From NCBI GenBank assembly GCA_019348435.1, contig JAHWJM010000018.1, forward strand, positions 1-15,414: a stretch of DNA of 15,414 bases, read 5' to 3'. The notes beneath the pieces are model-generated. The model had not been told where the DNA came from and did not search any database. It worked only from the letters and a program-made list of their open reading frames with translations. A program made the position numbers and the translations under genes. Source of the DNA: Actinomycetota bacterium (GTDB lineage: Bacteria; Actinomycetota; Thermoleophilia; Solirubrobacterales; Solirubrobacteraceae). Shown one piece after another: positions 1 through 7,059 of the stretch; the stretch's first letter is position 1, and each line of letters starts with the position of its first letter.

Positions 1-281
1 TCGAGGCGCGGATCGTCGGTCAATGCGCGATCCGGGTGGTCGGTCGTCTGGACTCCGCCGAGGCGGAGCGCGGCCAGTACGGCTTCTTGCGCGGCCCCCA
101 GCGCGACCGCGCGACGATCATGAAGCCGGGAACGATGATGCTGGCCCAGCCCGAGATACCGATCCCGCTGGTCCTCGAGTTCCCGTTCCCGGCATGGGCC
201 ACGCGTCACAGCGAGGCGGGGGCGAATCCCGAGGCAGCCGACCATCCCGACGACCCGCTGGAGGGTCTTCCGCAGCCGTGA
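1..281 (+). CDS. C-terminal end of a HerA/DUF87-type ATP-binding protein (5' truncated by window)
   Basis: The frame is open from base 3 and ends at TGA 279-281; the ATPase core lies outside the window. The visible tail reads through VVGRLDSAEAER, QYGFLRGPQRDRA, IMKPGTMM and LEFPFPAWATR. I recognise this as the end of the HerA-like DNA-translocating ATPases that precede sbcD/sbcC in many actinobacteria; such proteins work with nucleases in DNA end processing. The stop overlaps the next start as GTGA, so it was co-transcribed and probably translationally coupled to sbcD. The family call rests on recognising the tail and on the sbcD neighbour, since no Walker motif is in view. Confidence 0.65.
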   Translation, partial: EARIVGQCAIRVVGRLDSAEAERGQYGFLRGPQRDRATIMKPGTMMLAQPEIPIPLVLEFPFPAWATRHSEAGANPEAADHPDDPLEGLPQP

Positions 282-424
282 AGATCCTCCACACCGCGGA
301 CTGGCACGTCGGCAAGACGATCCAAGGACACAGCCGGACCGCCGAGCACGAGGCGGTCCTGGCCGAGCTGGCGGATGTAGCGCGCAAGGAGAAGGTGGAC
401 CTCGTGCTGGCCGCGGGCGACCTC
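278..424 (+). pseudogene. sbcD: Remnant of sbcD, first ~49 codons only
   Basis: The translation begins VKILHTADWHVGKTIQG and continues to VDLVLAAGDL, the opening of SbcD-type Mre11-like calcineurin phosphoesterases (first metal motif DxH, second motif GD). The normal continuation (FDTAAP-like, then the GNHD motif, further His residues and the capping domain) is absent. What remains cannot form the di-metal site, so nuclease activity is not expected. The rest of sbcD and any sbcC are not found elsewhere in the window, including the last 134 bases. GGAGGG at 260-265 is a plausible, rather distant ribosome-binding site. Confidence 0.75.
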
Positions 425-1429
425 GTAGCGCAGGGGATCATCGAGGCGCTTCGGTGCGCATCGCGGACCTACTGGATAGAAGCTGCGTGCATCGCAGCGG
501 AGTCTCCCGGCCTGTATCTGGCGGACGCGGCGTATCTGTCGCCGCTTGCGAACGACCCCGACTTCCCGGCATGGCTGGCCGAGACCTGCGAGCGCCGAGA
601 GATTCGCCTGGTGCTCGCCGGGCAAGAGGACGTCCTCGAGGCGCTCGCGCTGCACCGGGAGTGGGTCGGGCGGGCGTCGGGGGTCGTGCTGGGAGTCGAC
701 GACTACTCGCGGCTACGGTGTGCGCGCGACAAGCTGGCGATGTACGACATCCTGACACATCATGAGCTCCCGACGCCGGCGACGGTGGCCTGTGACGACG
801 CGGCGGGCGTTGCCGCGCTGATGGCCGCCTACGAGCCTCCATGGGTGATCAAGCCGCGCTTCGGCTCGGGCTCCTCTGGCGTCACGCTGCTCACCACGCC
901 CGAGCAACTCTCCCGCTGGGAGGGGGACGGCGACGTCGTGCTCCAGCGGTTCGTGGCCGCAGACGGACCCGAGTTGAGCGTGGCATGTCTGATGAGCACG
1001 AGCAAGAGCCTGATGGGAGCGATCGCGATGGAGCGCTCGCTGAGCCGGGGCACGAGCGTCTGGGCACGACTGCAGCCGTGCAACTCGGCGGCGTCCTCGC
1101 TTGCGACGCGAATCTGCGCGGCGCTCGGCGCCACCGGGCCGTGCAACGTTCAGTTCCGCCCCGCGCCCGACGGCACCCTGTGCTGCCACGACGTCAACCT
1201 GCGCTTCTCGAGCAGTGTCGGGCTACGGGCGCAGGCCGGGTTCAACGATGCCGCCGCCGCCGTGGAGATGTGGCTCGGACGCGACTCGCAGCTTTCCTCG
1301 GACGCGGTGCGCGAGGACGTCGCGGTGCGCCTGCTGACGACGCAATGGCACGACGCGAGCCTGACGGACGAATTGCGTGCAGGCGCGGCGATCAACCCCC
1401 TCGATGCTCGTCGCGATCGGCGGGTGTGA
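278..1429 (+). CDS. Fused ORF: SbcD N-terminus joined in frame to a CarB-like ATP-grasp protein
   Basis: GTG 278 overlaps the upstream stop and gives 383 residues. Residues 1-49 are the start of the SbcD nuclease, including D8-x-H10 and G47-D48. From about residue 50 (VAQGIIEALR) the protein is an ATP-grasp enzyme related to carbamoyl-phosphate synthase large subunit. It has a pre-ATP-grasp Rossmann part to about 140, the ATP-binding loop VIKPRFGSGSSGV at 190-202, and the metal/ATP end motif HDVNLRF at 304-310, with Asp where Glu is usual. Only the first residues of the ATP-grasp protein, its glycine-rich beta-1 loop, are missing. Such proteins recur in polysaccharide loci and may ligate an amino acid or other carboxylate to a sugar; the substrate here is unknown. 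No ATG or GTG lies in frame between the junction and about 610, so expression would depend on the sbcD start. A shorter start would lose much of the N-terminal domain. Confidence 0.7.
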   Translation: MKILHTADWHVGKTIQGHSRTAEHEAVLAELADVARKEKVDLVLAAGDLVAQGIIEALRCASRTYWIEAACIAAESPGLYLADAAYLSPLANDPDFPAWLAETCERREIRLVLAGQEDVLEALALHREWVGRASGVVLGVDDYSRLRCARDKLAMYDILTHHELPTPATVACDDAAGVAALMAAYEPPWVIKPRFGSGSSGVTLLTTPEQLSRWEGDGDVVLQRFVAADGPELSVACLMSTSKSLMGAIAMERSLSRGTSVWARLQPCNSAASSLATRICAALGATGPCNVQFRPAPDGTLCCHDVNLRFSSSVGLRAQAGFNDAAAAVEMWLGRDSQLSSDAVREDVAVRLLTTQWHDASLTDELRAGAAINPLDARRDRRV

Positions 1430-2447
1430 CCGCCTCGCCGCCCGCCGCGGCCCCCTTTCCCACACGCCGCTCGCCAGCCGAACAAATGCCCGGTGCCACC
1501 CCGGCGCTCAGCCTCAGCCTCAGCCAGAGCAGAGCTCGCCGCCGCTCTCCGTCCCCCCGGCGCAGCCGCCGCACGTCGATCGGCCGTACACGGAAGCTCT
1601 CACGCAGGCAGCGGCGTGCCTCCTTGCGGTCACCCAGGCGCGCGTGCTCGACCGCGCGCTTGACCCAGGTTTCGCCGAGCGCAGCGCGACGGCGCCACTC
1701 GAGCGCGGGCGGCACCACGCCCTGCAGACCTTCCTGGCAGCGCGTGATGCCCTCGAGAGCCTCCAGCCACGAGAGCTTGGACCACATGCCGGCCGCGTGC
1801 GTGAGATGGACGGCCATGACCTCGGGAAGGTAGTGGATGCTGCCCTGCTGCGAGGCGATGAGGTTCAGCTGCCAGTCGCCCCACGGCTGCTCGAAGAACC
1901 ACGCCGGCAGGGGACGGATGGCGTCGCGCCGGAAGACGCCGGAGCACGATGCGACGGGATTGGCGCTCAGGAGGTCCTGCATCGTCAGCTGCGTCGCCTG
2001 GTCGGCGCTGTTGTAGGGCACGTCGGCACGGGATCCGTCCTCGCGTCGCCACAGGACGTTGTGAAAGCACATCGAGCACTCGGGATGGACGTCGAGGTAG
2101 GCGACCTGCCGCCGGAGCTTCACGGGGGAGGTCCAGTAGTCGTCTCCGTCGAGCTTCGCGATGTACTCGCCGCGCGCTCGCTCCAGCAGCGCGTTGAACA
2201 TCGCCTTGCCCTCGAGGCCCAGGTTGGCGTCCGGAAAGAACGGCCGGATACGGTCGGGGGCGGCCTCGGCATACTGCGCGATGATCGCGCGGCTGCCGTC
2301 ATCCGAGGCGTCGTCTCCCACCAGGACCTCGTAGGGGACACCGGCGTCCTGCTCGAGGATGCTGTCGAGAGCGCGGGCGATGTACCGCTCGTGCTGATAG
2401 CTCATGACGATGACGCTCACCCGCACGGATGCCTCTGCGCGGGCCAT
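1392..2447 (-). CDS. Glycosyltransferase family 2 (GT-A fold)
   Basis: A 351-residue inverting GT2 that probably transfers a nucleotide-activated sugar to the lipid-linked glycan on the cytoplasmic face. VRVSVIVMSYQHERYI at 8-23 is the GT2 opening. GDDASDDGS at 44-52 binds the nucleotide, NLGLEGKA lies at 75-82, and DGDD at 100-103 is the metal-binding DxD equivalent. The mid-region W-rich stretch (FFEQPWGDWQL) and a helical C-terminus follow; the last ~30 residues are low-complexity. Start ATG 2447 shares one base with the aminotransferase stop (TGATG), which argues for coupling and against the longer upstream open frame, whose extra residues look non-coding. The stop lies 38 nt inside the convergent ATP-grasp gene. 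Donor and acceptor are not predictable; a role with the adjacent aminotransferase product is inference. Confidence 0.88.
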   Translation of the reverse strand: MARAEASVRVSVIVMSYQHERYIARALDSILEQDAGVPYEVLVGDDASDDGSRAIIAQYAEAAPDRIRPFFPDANLGLEGKAMFNALLERARGEYIAKLDGDDYWTSPVKLRRQVAYLDVHPECSMCFHNVLWRREDGSRADVPYNSADQATQLTMQDLLSANPVASCSGVFRRDAIRPLPAWFFEQPWGDWQLNLIASQQGSIHYLPEVMAVHLTHAAGMWSKLSWLEALEGITRCQEGLQGVVPPALEWRRRAALGETWVKRAVEHARLGDRKEARRCLRESFRVRPIDVRRLRRGDGERRRALLWLRLRLSAGVAPGICSAGERRVGKGAAAGGEAVTPADRDEHRGG

Positions 2448-3709
2448 CAGCTGGCACCGTCCGACGACGGATCCGCGTCCGTGGGCACGACGTTCTCCAG
2501 CCGCCGTCTCAGGCGCGGCCCGTCGGCCATGGCGCGGCGGATCAGCTCGCTGACGACGGCGATCGTCGCCGGCTCGACCGCGGTCCCGGTGGGAAGCGCG
2601 AGCAGCCGTCGCGCCAACCGCTCGGCCTCGGGCAGCCGAAGCCCCGCATCTGGAAAGAGCGAGCGGTAGGGCTCGGCCAGATGGCAGCCGGGGAAGAAGT
2701 AGCGGCGCGCAAGCACGTTCTCGGCCCACAGGAGGCGCTGGAGCTCGTCGCGGGAGAGCGCAGCGGATTCGTCGACCTCGATGACGGCGTAGTTGCGGTT
2801 GCACACCTCGGCGTCGTCGTACTCGATCAGGCTGATGCCCGCGATTCCGGCGAGCGAGGCTCGATAGGCATCATGGTTGCGGCGGTTCGCCGCGTAGAAG
2901 ACGTCGCGCGCCTCCAGCGACGTCAGGCCCATGGCGGCACTGGCCTCGCTCATCTTGGCGTTCATGCCGATGCTGGTGACGGTGTCGTAATCCGCGAAGC
3001 CGTGGTTGCGCATGATCCTGGCCTTGCTCGCGAGAGCATCGTCATTCGTCACGATCGCGCCACCCTCGAAGCTGTTGACGAACTTCGTCGCATGGAAGCT
3101 CAGCACCTCGGCCAGCCCGAAGCTGCCCAGCATCCGCCCTCGATGCGAGCAGCCGAAGGCGTGAGCCGCATCGAACAGCAGCGCGAGACCCCGTCGCTCC
3201 GCAACCGACGTCAACGCCTCGATCGCGCAGGGCCTCCCCCAGAGGTGCACGCCGACGATCGCGCTCGTCCTCGGGGTGATCGCGTGCTCGACGCGTGCCG
3301 GGTCAAGGTTATGGGTCGTGCGCGCGACGTCGCAGAACGCCGGCGTGACACCCTGCCATTGAAGAGCGTTCGCGGTCGCGATGAAGGTGAGCGGGGAAAC
3401 GATCGCCTCGCCGGACAACCCGGCGGCGCAAATCGCGAGCTGGAGCGCCGCGGTCCCGTTGCACGTCGCGACGCAGTGCTGCACCCCGAGGAAATCGGCC
3501 ACGGCGCCCTCGAACTCCTGCACGAGTGGACCGTCGTTGGTCAGCCGGCGCCGGTCCAGGATGCCGCCGATGCGCTCCATCAGCCGCTCGCGGTCTCCGA
3601 TGTTCGGCCTGCCGACGTGCACCGGCTCGGCGAAGGCGGGCACCCCGCCGAAGATCGCGAAGTCGGTCATCGGGCGCCGGCGACCGCCACTCACGCTTTC
3701 GTCGATCAT
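2447..3709 (-). CDS. DegT/DnrJ/EryC1/StrS-type PLP sugar aminotransferase
   Basis: A 420-residue fold-type I PLP enzyme of the nucleotide-sugar aminotransferase family, usual length. TCNGTAAL at 82-89 binds the cofactor phosphate, D180-A-A-H183 holds the pyridine nitrogen, and K209 in SFHATKFVNSFEGG is the Schiff-base lysine. That lysine context resembles enzymes that aminate dTDP-4-keto-6-deoxyhexoses (VioA/FdtB-like), so the likely product is a 4-amino (or 3-amino) 4,6-dideoxy sugar; the exact sugar is inference. Start ATG 3709 overlaps the upstream acyltransferase stop as ATGA. A second ATG at 3670 (MTDFAIFGG) matches the usual family N-terminus and could be the real start. No dTDP-glucose synthase or 4,6-dehydratase is in the window, so the keto-sugar must come from elsewhere. 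Confidence 0.9.
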   Translation of the reverse strand: MIDESVSGGRRRPMTDFAIFGGVPAFAEPVHVGRPNIGDRERLMERIGGILDRRRLTNDGPLVQEFEGAVADFLGVQHCVATCNGTAALQLAICAAGLSGEAIVSPLTFIATANALQWQGVTPAFCDVARTTHNLDPARVEHAITPRTSAIVGVHLWGRPCAIEALTSVAERRGLALLFDAAHAFGCSHRGRMLGSFGLAEVLSFHATKFVNSFEGGAIVTNDDALASKARIMRNHGFADYDTVTSIGMNAKMSEASAAMGLTSLEARDVFYAANRRNHDAYRASLAGIAGISLIEYDDAEVCNRNYAVIEVDESAALSRDELQRLLWAENVLARRYFFPGCHLAEPYRSLFPDAGLRLPEAERLARRLLALPTGTAVEPATIAVVSELIRRAMADGPRLRRRLENVVPTDADPSSDGAS

Positions 3710-4668
3710 CCCGAGCGCTCTGCCTCGCCACCGCGCGGCGGCGGTGCCGCTGCGAGCCCGTGCTCGTTCGCCCGGTACCGCGGGAACCAGCCCGGAGCTC
3801 CGCCACGATCGCCGAGCTCGGCATAGGCCTTCCGGTTGAGGATGCGGCCGCAGAGGCGGGCGGGACGCTCGTCGTTCGCCCAGCCGCGCTTGAAGTGCGC
3901 CAGCCCGTCCCCGCGCGACGCATTGGCAGGCACGCCTCCCAGGTTCACCCAGCGCACGCCGCGCCTGCGCAGCTGCTCGAGCGCCGCGGCGACCAGCGCG
4001 TAGTTCGCGCCGACCTCATAGCCCGAGGCGGAGGAGGCCGCGAGGTGGTAGTGCGCTTTCGGCCCGTCCTCGAGCCACAGCGTCATCGCCACGGTTTCAC
4101 CGTGGCGCTCGGCGCGCAGCGCGATCAGCCCGGGGAGGGCGAGCTGGCGCCGGAACGATCCCCGCGAGAACGCGCTGATGCCGACTGCGCCGTGCCGGGC
4201 GACGAGCTCGTCGTACAGGCGAACCCAGTCGTCCAGGCGCTCGCGCGGCTCGGCGCAGGTCTCCACCTCCACTGCCCGGGCCGCGCGGCGAACGCTGCGC
4301 CGATGATGCGTCGTCGTAGCGTTGGGCGCCTCGAGATCGCAGACGAAATGGCGTTTGAACGGGCGCACGACGTCGGGAAATGCCCGCCGCAGCTCCGGCG
4401 CCTCGACATCCGCGAGCGGGTCGGCGACCAACACGAGGCTCACCACCTCGTCGCCGAGCTCGTCGACGTCGTCCGTCAGCCCCGACCAGTCTGCGCACGT
4501 AAAGAGCGGGTAGGGGCCCATGAGGTCGCGAGCCGTGGTTCCGGCGATCGCGCGCTCGAGAACCCAGCCACCGCAGCGCGGCAACGCGCGGGGAACGCCG
4601 AACTCCGCGAGAGACTCCGCATAGCCGGGGTGGGAATATCCGCGTCCGGTGTTCTGGGTGCTAGCCAT
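3706..4668 (-). CDS. FemAB/GNAT-like acyltransferase (BioF2-like domain)
   Basis: About 320 residues with the double-GNAT look of FemAB/BioF2-like transferases. The C-terminal half carries the typical series: ALRAERHGETVAMTLWL, then HYHLAASS, then NLGGVP and LAHFKRGWAN, ending near RILNRKAYAEL. Members transfer acyl or aminoacyl groups to amino groups of cell-wall or sugar substrates. Beside a sugar aminotransferase the simplest role is N-acylation of the new amino sugar, but this is inference. ATG 4668 overlaps the wzt stop by 8 nt; another in-frame ATG at 4686 adds six residues. Neither has a clear Shine-Dalgarno, so coupling to wzt is likely. No signal peptide or membrane helix is visible, which fits a cytosolic enzyme. 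Confidence 0.75.
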   Translation of the reverse strand: MASTQNTGRGYSHPGYAESLAEFGVPRALPRCGGWVLERAIAGTTARDLMGPYPLFTCADWSGLTDDVDELGDEVVSLVLVADPLADVEAPELRRAFPDVVRPFKRHFVCDLEAPNATTTHHRRSVRRAARAVEVETCAEPRERLDDWVRLYDELVARHGAVGISAFSRGSFRRQLALPGLIALRAERHGETVAMTLWLEDGPKAHYHLAASSASGYEVGANYALVAAALEQLRRRGVRWVNLGGVPANASRGDGLAHFKRGWANDERPARLCGRILNRKAYAELGDRGGAPGWFPRYRANEHGLAAAPPPRGGEAERSG

Positions 4669-5977
4669 CGCGCCGCGCTGCGGCATCGACCGCGATCAAG
4701 TGCTCCGTCTCCCACGCCAGCCGCGGCCGGACCGCACCGACGCGCCGCTCGTACCAGCCGTCCCGGCTCTCGTCGGCGTCGCGCACCTCGAACACCAACA
4801 CGTCCTCCATCCGGTGGATCACGCGGCTGAGATCCTCGACGACCAACAGCTCGATCCTGTGCACCCCGTCGTTGAGGAGGTGGCCGGGCACGTGACAGGT
4901 ATCGCGGAACAGGCCGCGCGGGAACGGCCGGCGCTGCCAGACCGCCTCCTCGGTCGGGACGGCGTTGAAGACGATGACGCCCTGCTCGTTGTAGACGTGC
5001 AGGCTCAGGTTGAGGTGCGCGTCGGCACGCATGTTCCAGTACTCGAACTCGATCACGAACGGCGTGGCGACGGTGATCTGGTCGCTCGGGTCGCCGCCCT
5101 CGGGCCGGACCTGCGCACGGCGGATGCGCACGCGCTCGTTGCCCGGCGCCAGCTCCGGCTCTGGCCAGACGTGCTCGTTGAGCACCGACAGGCAGGTGCC
5201 CAGGTAGCGCGAGATGACCTCCGCGGGCGCGCCGTCGGCGACGGTGCGACCGCCCTCGAGCCAGATCGCGCGACTGCACAAGCTTTCGATCGCCGCCATG
5301 TTGTGGCTGACGAACAGGACGGTGCGCCCGCTTCTGGCGGCGTCGCCCATCTTGCCCATGCACCGCTTCTGAAACGCGGCGTCGCCGACGGCGAGCACCT
5401 CGTCGACGATCAGGATGTCCGGCTCGAGGTGCGCGGCCACGGCGAACGCGAGCCGCGCATGCATCCCGGTCGAGTAGCGCTTGACGGGGGTGTCGATGAA
5501 GCGCTCGACGCCCGCGAAGCTCACGATGTCGTCGAACTTCCTGTCGATCTCCGCTCGGCGCATCCCGAGGATTGCTCCGTTGAGCGTGATGTTCTCACGG
5601 CCCGTCAGCTCAGGGTGAAACCCGGTGCCGACCTCCAGCAGCGCGCCGACGCGGCCGCTGATGTCCGCAAAGCCCTTCGTCGGCTCCGTGATGCGCGACA
5701 GGATCTTCAGAAGCGTGCTCTTACCCGCTCCGTTGCGCCCGATGATGCCTAGCGCCTCCCCCTCGCCCAGTTCAAAGGAGACGTCCTCCAGCGCCCACAC
5801 CCACTCGCCGCGGGTCGACGGGCCAGCGCCCGGCGCCGCGCCGCTGCGTCGGCTGAGCCGACGCAGCCGGCTGCGCGCAGCCGCGGCGACGACGTCGCGC
5901 ACCGTCTGATAGGACTGCCGCTCGCCGATGCGATAGATCTTGCCGAGCTCGACCGCGCGGACTGCGACATCTGGCAT
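4661..5977 (-). CDS. wzt: Wzt-type polysaccharide ABC exporter ATPase with C-terminal sugar-binding domain
   Basis: A 438-residue ATPase partner of the permease encoded 3 nt upstream. Walker A is GRNGAGKST at 80-88, the Wzt-typical stretch LLEVGTGFHPELTGREN spans 113-129, signature YSTGMHARL spans 168-176, Walker B is ILIVDEVLAVGD at 188-199, and the switch His is H225 in VSHN. An Arg/Gly-rich linker at ~35-58 precedes the core, as in other Wzt proteins. Residues ~255-438 form a beta-rich domain matching Wzt C-terminal domains, which in O9a/O8-type systems recognise the terminal modification of the finished glycan and gate export. Length is normal for a Wzt with this domain. Two abutting perfect palindromes lie in the linker codons (listed separately). 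The domain may recognise a residue made by the downstream aminotransferase, acyltransferase and GT2; that is inference. Confidence 0.92.
   Translation of the reverse strand: MPDVAVRAVELGKIYRIGERQSYQTVRDVVAAAARSRLRRLSRRSGAAPGAGPSTRGEWVWALEDVSFELGEGEALGIIGRNGAGKSTLLKILSRITEPTKGFADISGRVGALLEVGTGFHPELTGRENITLNGAILGMRRAEIDRKFDDIVSFAGVERFIDTPVKRYSTGMHARLAFAVAAHLEPDILIVDEVLAVGDAAFQKRCMGKMGDAARSGRTVLFVSHNMAAIESLCSRAIWLEGGRTVADGAPAEVISRYLGTCLSVLNEHVWPEPELAPGNERVRIRRAQVRPEGGDPSDQITVATPFVIEFEYWNMRADAHLNLSLHVYNEQGVIVFNAVPTEEAVWQRRPFPRGLFRDTCHVPGHLLNDGVHRIELLVVEDLSRVIHRMEDVLVFEVRDADESRDGWYERRVGAVRPRLAWETEHLIAVDAAARRDG
5843..5883. repeat. Two abutting perfect palindromes inside wzt
   Basis: Bases 5843-5867 form arms GCTGCGTCGGCT and AGCCGACGCAGC around one central G. 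Immediately next, 5868-5883 is the perfect 16-base palindrome CGGCTGCGCGCAGCCG. Both arms match without error. In the wzt transcript they lie about 95-135 nt after the start codon, in codons for the Arg-rich linker. They could fold as back-to-back GC hairpins in mRNA or be a DNA-level site. Similar alternate foldings (such as CAGCCGGCTG at 5864-5873) overlap the boundary. Function is unknown. Confidence 0.7.
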
Positions 5978-5980
5978 CGG

Positions 5981-6823
5981 TCACACGACGTCCGCGAACG
6001 ACCGTTCCATGCGGCGGAAGTATAAGAGCCCCCCCACAAGCAGGGCCGCAGTCGCCGCCACGGAGACCGCGAGCATCGGCCCCGGAGGGGGCGCTTCGCC
6101 GAGCAGCGCCCAGCGGAAGCCCTCGATCACGCCCGCCATCGGATTGAGGCCGTAGAGGGCGTCCCACGGCTCCGGGACGAGGCTGGAGGGATAGGCCACC
6201 GGCGAGGCGAACAGCCACAACTGCACCAGAAACGGGATCACGTAGCGCACGTCCCGGTACTGGACGTTCAGCGCCGACAGCCAGAGGCCCACCGCGAGCG
6301 CCGTGGCCGCGGCGAACATCACGAAGAACGGCAGCGTCACGATCGCGGCCGACGGCACGATCCCGTAGACGAGCATCATGCCCAGCAGGACGACGAAGGC
6401 GATTGCGAGGTCCACGAGACAGGCCAGCACGGCGGCCGCCGGGACGATCAGCCGCGGAAAGTAGACCTTCGCCAGGATGCGCTCCTGCTCGACGAGGCTG
6501 TTCGCCGCGAGGGCGACCGCAGTCGCGAAGAACGTCCACGGCACGAGCGCGGCGAACGCGAACACCGGATACGGCACGTCGCCTGACGAAATTCCGGCGA
6601 GGCTCCCGAAGAAGAGGCTGAAGACGACCATCGTCAGGAACGGCTGCAGCACCGCCCACGCCGCACCGAAGGCGGTCTGCTTGTAGCGGACCTTGATGTC
6701 GCGCCACGTCAGGAAGTAGAAGAGCTCGCGGTAGTCCCAGAGCTCACGCGATCGCATCGAGACCCAGCCGCTCGAGGGCCGGACCGTGACGGTGGTGCGA
6801 CGGGCGGGGGTTGTCTGGTCCAT
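5981..6823 (-). CDS. wzm: Wzm-type ABC-2 polysaccharide export permease
   Basis: A 280-residue inner-membrane permease, normal length for Wzm/TagG/RfbA. RDIKVRYKQTAFGAAW at 41-56 is the amphipathic N-terminal interface helix typical of this family. About six hydrophobic segments follow, with the characteristic ANSLVEQERILAKVYFPR loop, NVQYRDVRY before the fifth helix, and LNPMAGVIEGFRWALLG near the last. It forms the channel with the Wzt ATPase and exports lipid-linked polysaccharide. It is the first gene of the leftward operon. AGGA about nine bases before ATG 6823 is a reasonable ribosome-binding site. The stop is followed 3 nt later by the wzt start, so the two are made together. Confidence 0.93.
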   Translation of the reverse strand: MDQTTPARRTTVTVRPSSGWVSMRSRELWDYRELFYFLTWRDIKVRYKQTAFGAAWAVLQPFLTMVVFSLFFGSLAGISSGDVPYPVFAFAALVPWTFFATAVALAANSLVEQERILAKVYFPRLIVPAAAVLACLVDLAIAFVVLLGMMLVYGIVPSAAIVTLPFFVMFAAATALAVGLWLSALNVQYRDVRYVIPFLVQLWLFASPVAYPSSLVPEPWDALYGLNPMAGVIEGFRWALLGEAPPPGPMLAVSVAATAALLVGGLLYFRRMERSFADVV

Positions 6824-6960
6824 CTGGTTGGTCCTGCTGGCGGATCGGTCGACAGGACGACGTCCGGCAGGTCGCAGATCAGGGTACGGGTCGCCGCCGG
6901 GAGAGCTGAGACCGGGCCACGGGCGGCATGGGCTTAGGACAACGCGCCGTCACTGACCGC

Positions 6961-6989
6961 TTTTCTCCCGATACTCCATAAGGTAGAGT
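6961..6989 (+). promoter_or_regulatory. Candidate rightward promoter
   Basis: TAGAGT at 6984-6989 matches four of six -10 consensus bases. TTTTCT at 6961-6966, 17 bases upstream, is a weak -35 (three of six). Transcription from about 6996 would give a leader of roughly 60 nt containing part of the 6992-7003 palindrome and the small ORF. The match is modest and other placements such as CATAAG at 6977-6982 are possible. Confidence 0.3.
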
Positions 6990-7031
6990 GCGCGATCGAT
7001 CGCCGCAGCCATAGCGCCACGGGAGGGCATC

Positions 7032-7055
7032 ATGACTGGGAACCGAGAGATCTGA
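7032..7055 (+). CDS. Possible 7-codon leader ORF before the transferase gene
   Basis: ATG 7032 to TGA 7055 encodes MTGNREI. GGGAGGG at 7021-7027 lies four bases before it, a stronger Shine-Dalgarno than anything at the proper spacing for the main start at 7060. The stop lies four bases before ATG 7060, so ribosomes finishing here could reinitiate on the main gene. It could equally be chance, with GGGAGGG serving nothing. No codon bias for one amino acid suggests attenuation. Confidence 0.2.
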   Translation: MTGNREI

Positions 7056-7059
7056 ACGC

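Larger units (their letters stand above)
6824..7059. promoter_or_regulatory. Divergent intergenic control region
   Basis: These 236 bases separate the leftward wzm operon from the rightward glycosyl-phosphotransferase operon and must hold promoters for both, since every other junction is overlapping or within 3 nt. The stretch near 6959-6990 is clearly less GC-rich than its surroundings and is the best place for core promoter elements in either direction. It contains the imperfect palindrome ACTCCATAAGGTAGAGT at 6973-6989 (ACTC/GAGT ends) and the perfect 12-bp palindrome GCGATCGATCGC at 6992-7003. Either could be an operator; neither matches a regulator site I recognise. No riboswitch-like fold or terminator was recognised. 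Confidence 0.6.

Noticed and set aside
400..450. Insertion sequence or attachment site at the sbcD breakpoint
   Set aside because: No transposase, terminal inverted repeats or tRNA-like sequence is visible around the junction.
2448..2804. N-terminal extension of the GT2 back to ATG 2804
   Set aside because: The added residues are Arg-rich and lie inside the aminotransferase gene; the GT2 fold begins right after ATG 2447, which overlaps the aminotransferase stop.
1377..4830. Long open frames on the plus strand opposite the leftward operon
   Set aside because: They are antisense to genes with clear catalytic motifs. Their translations are Arg/Ala/Pro-rich without recognisable domains, as expected from high third-position GC.
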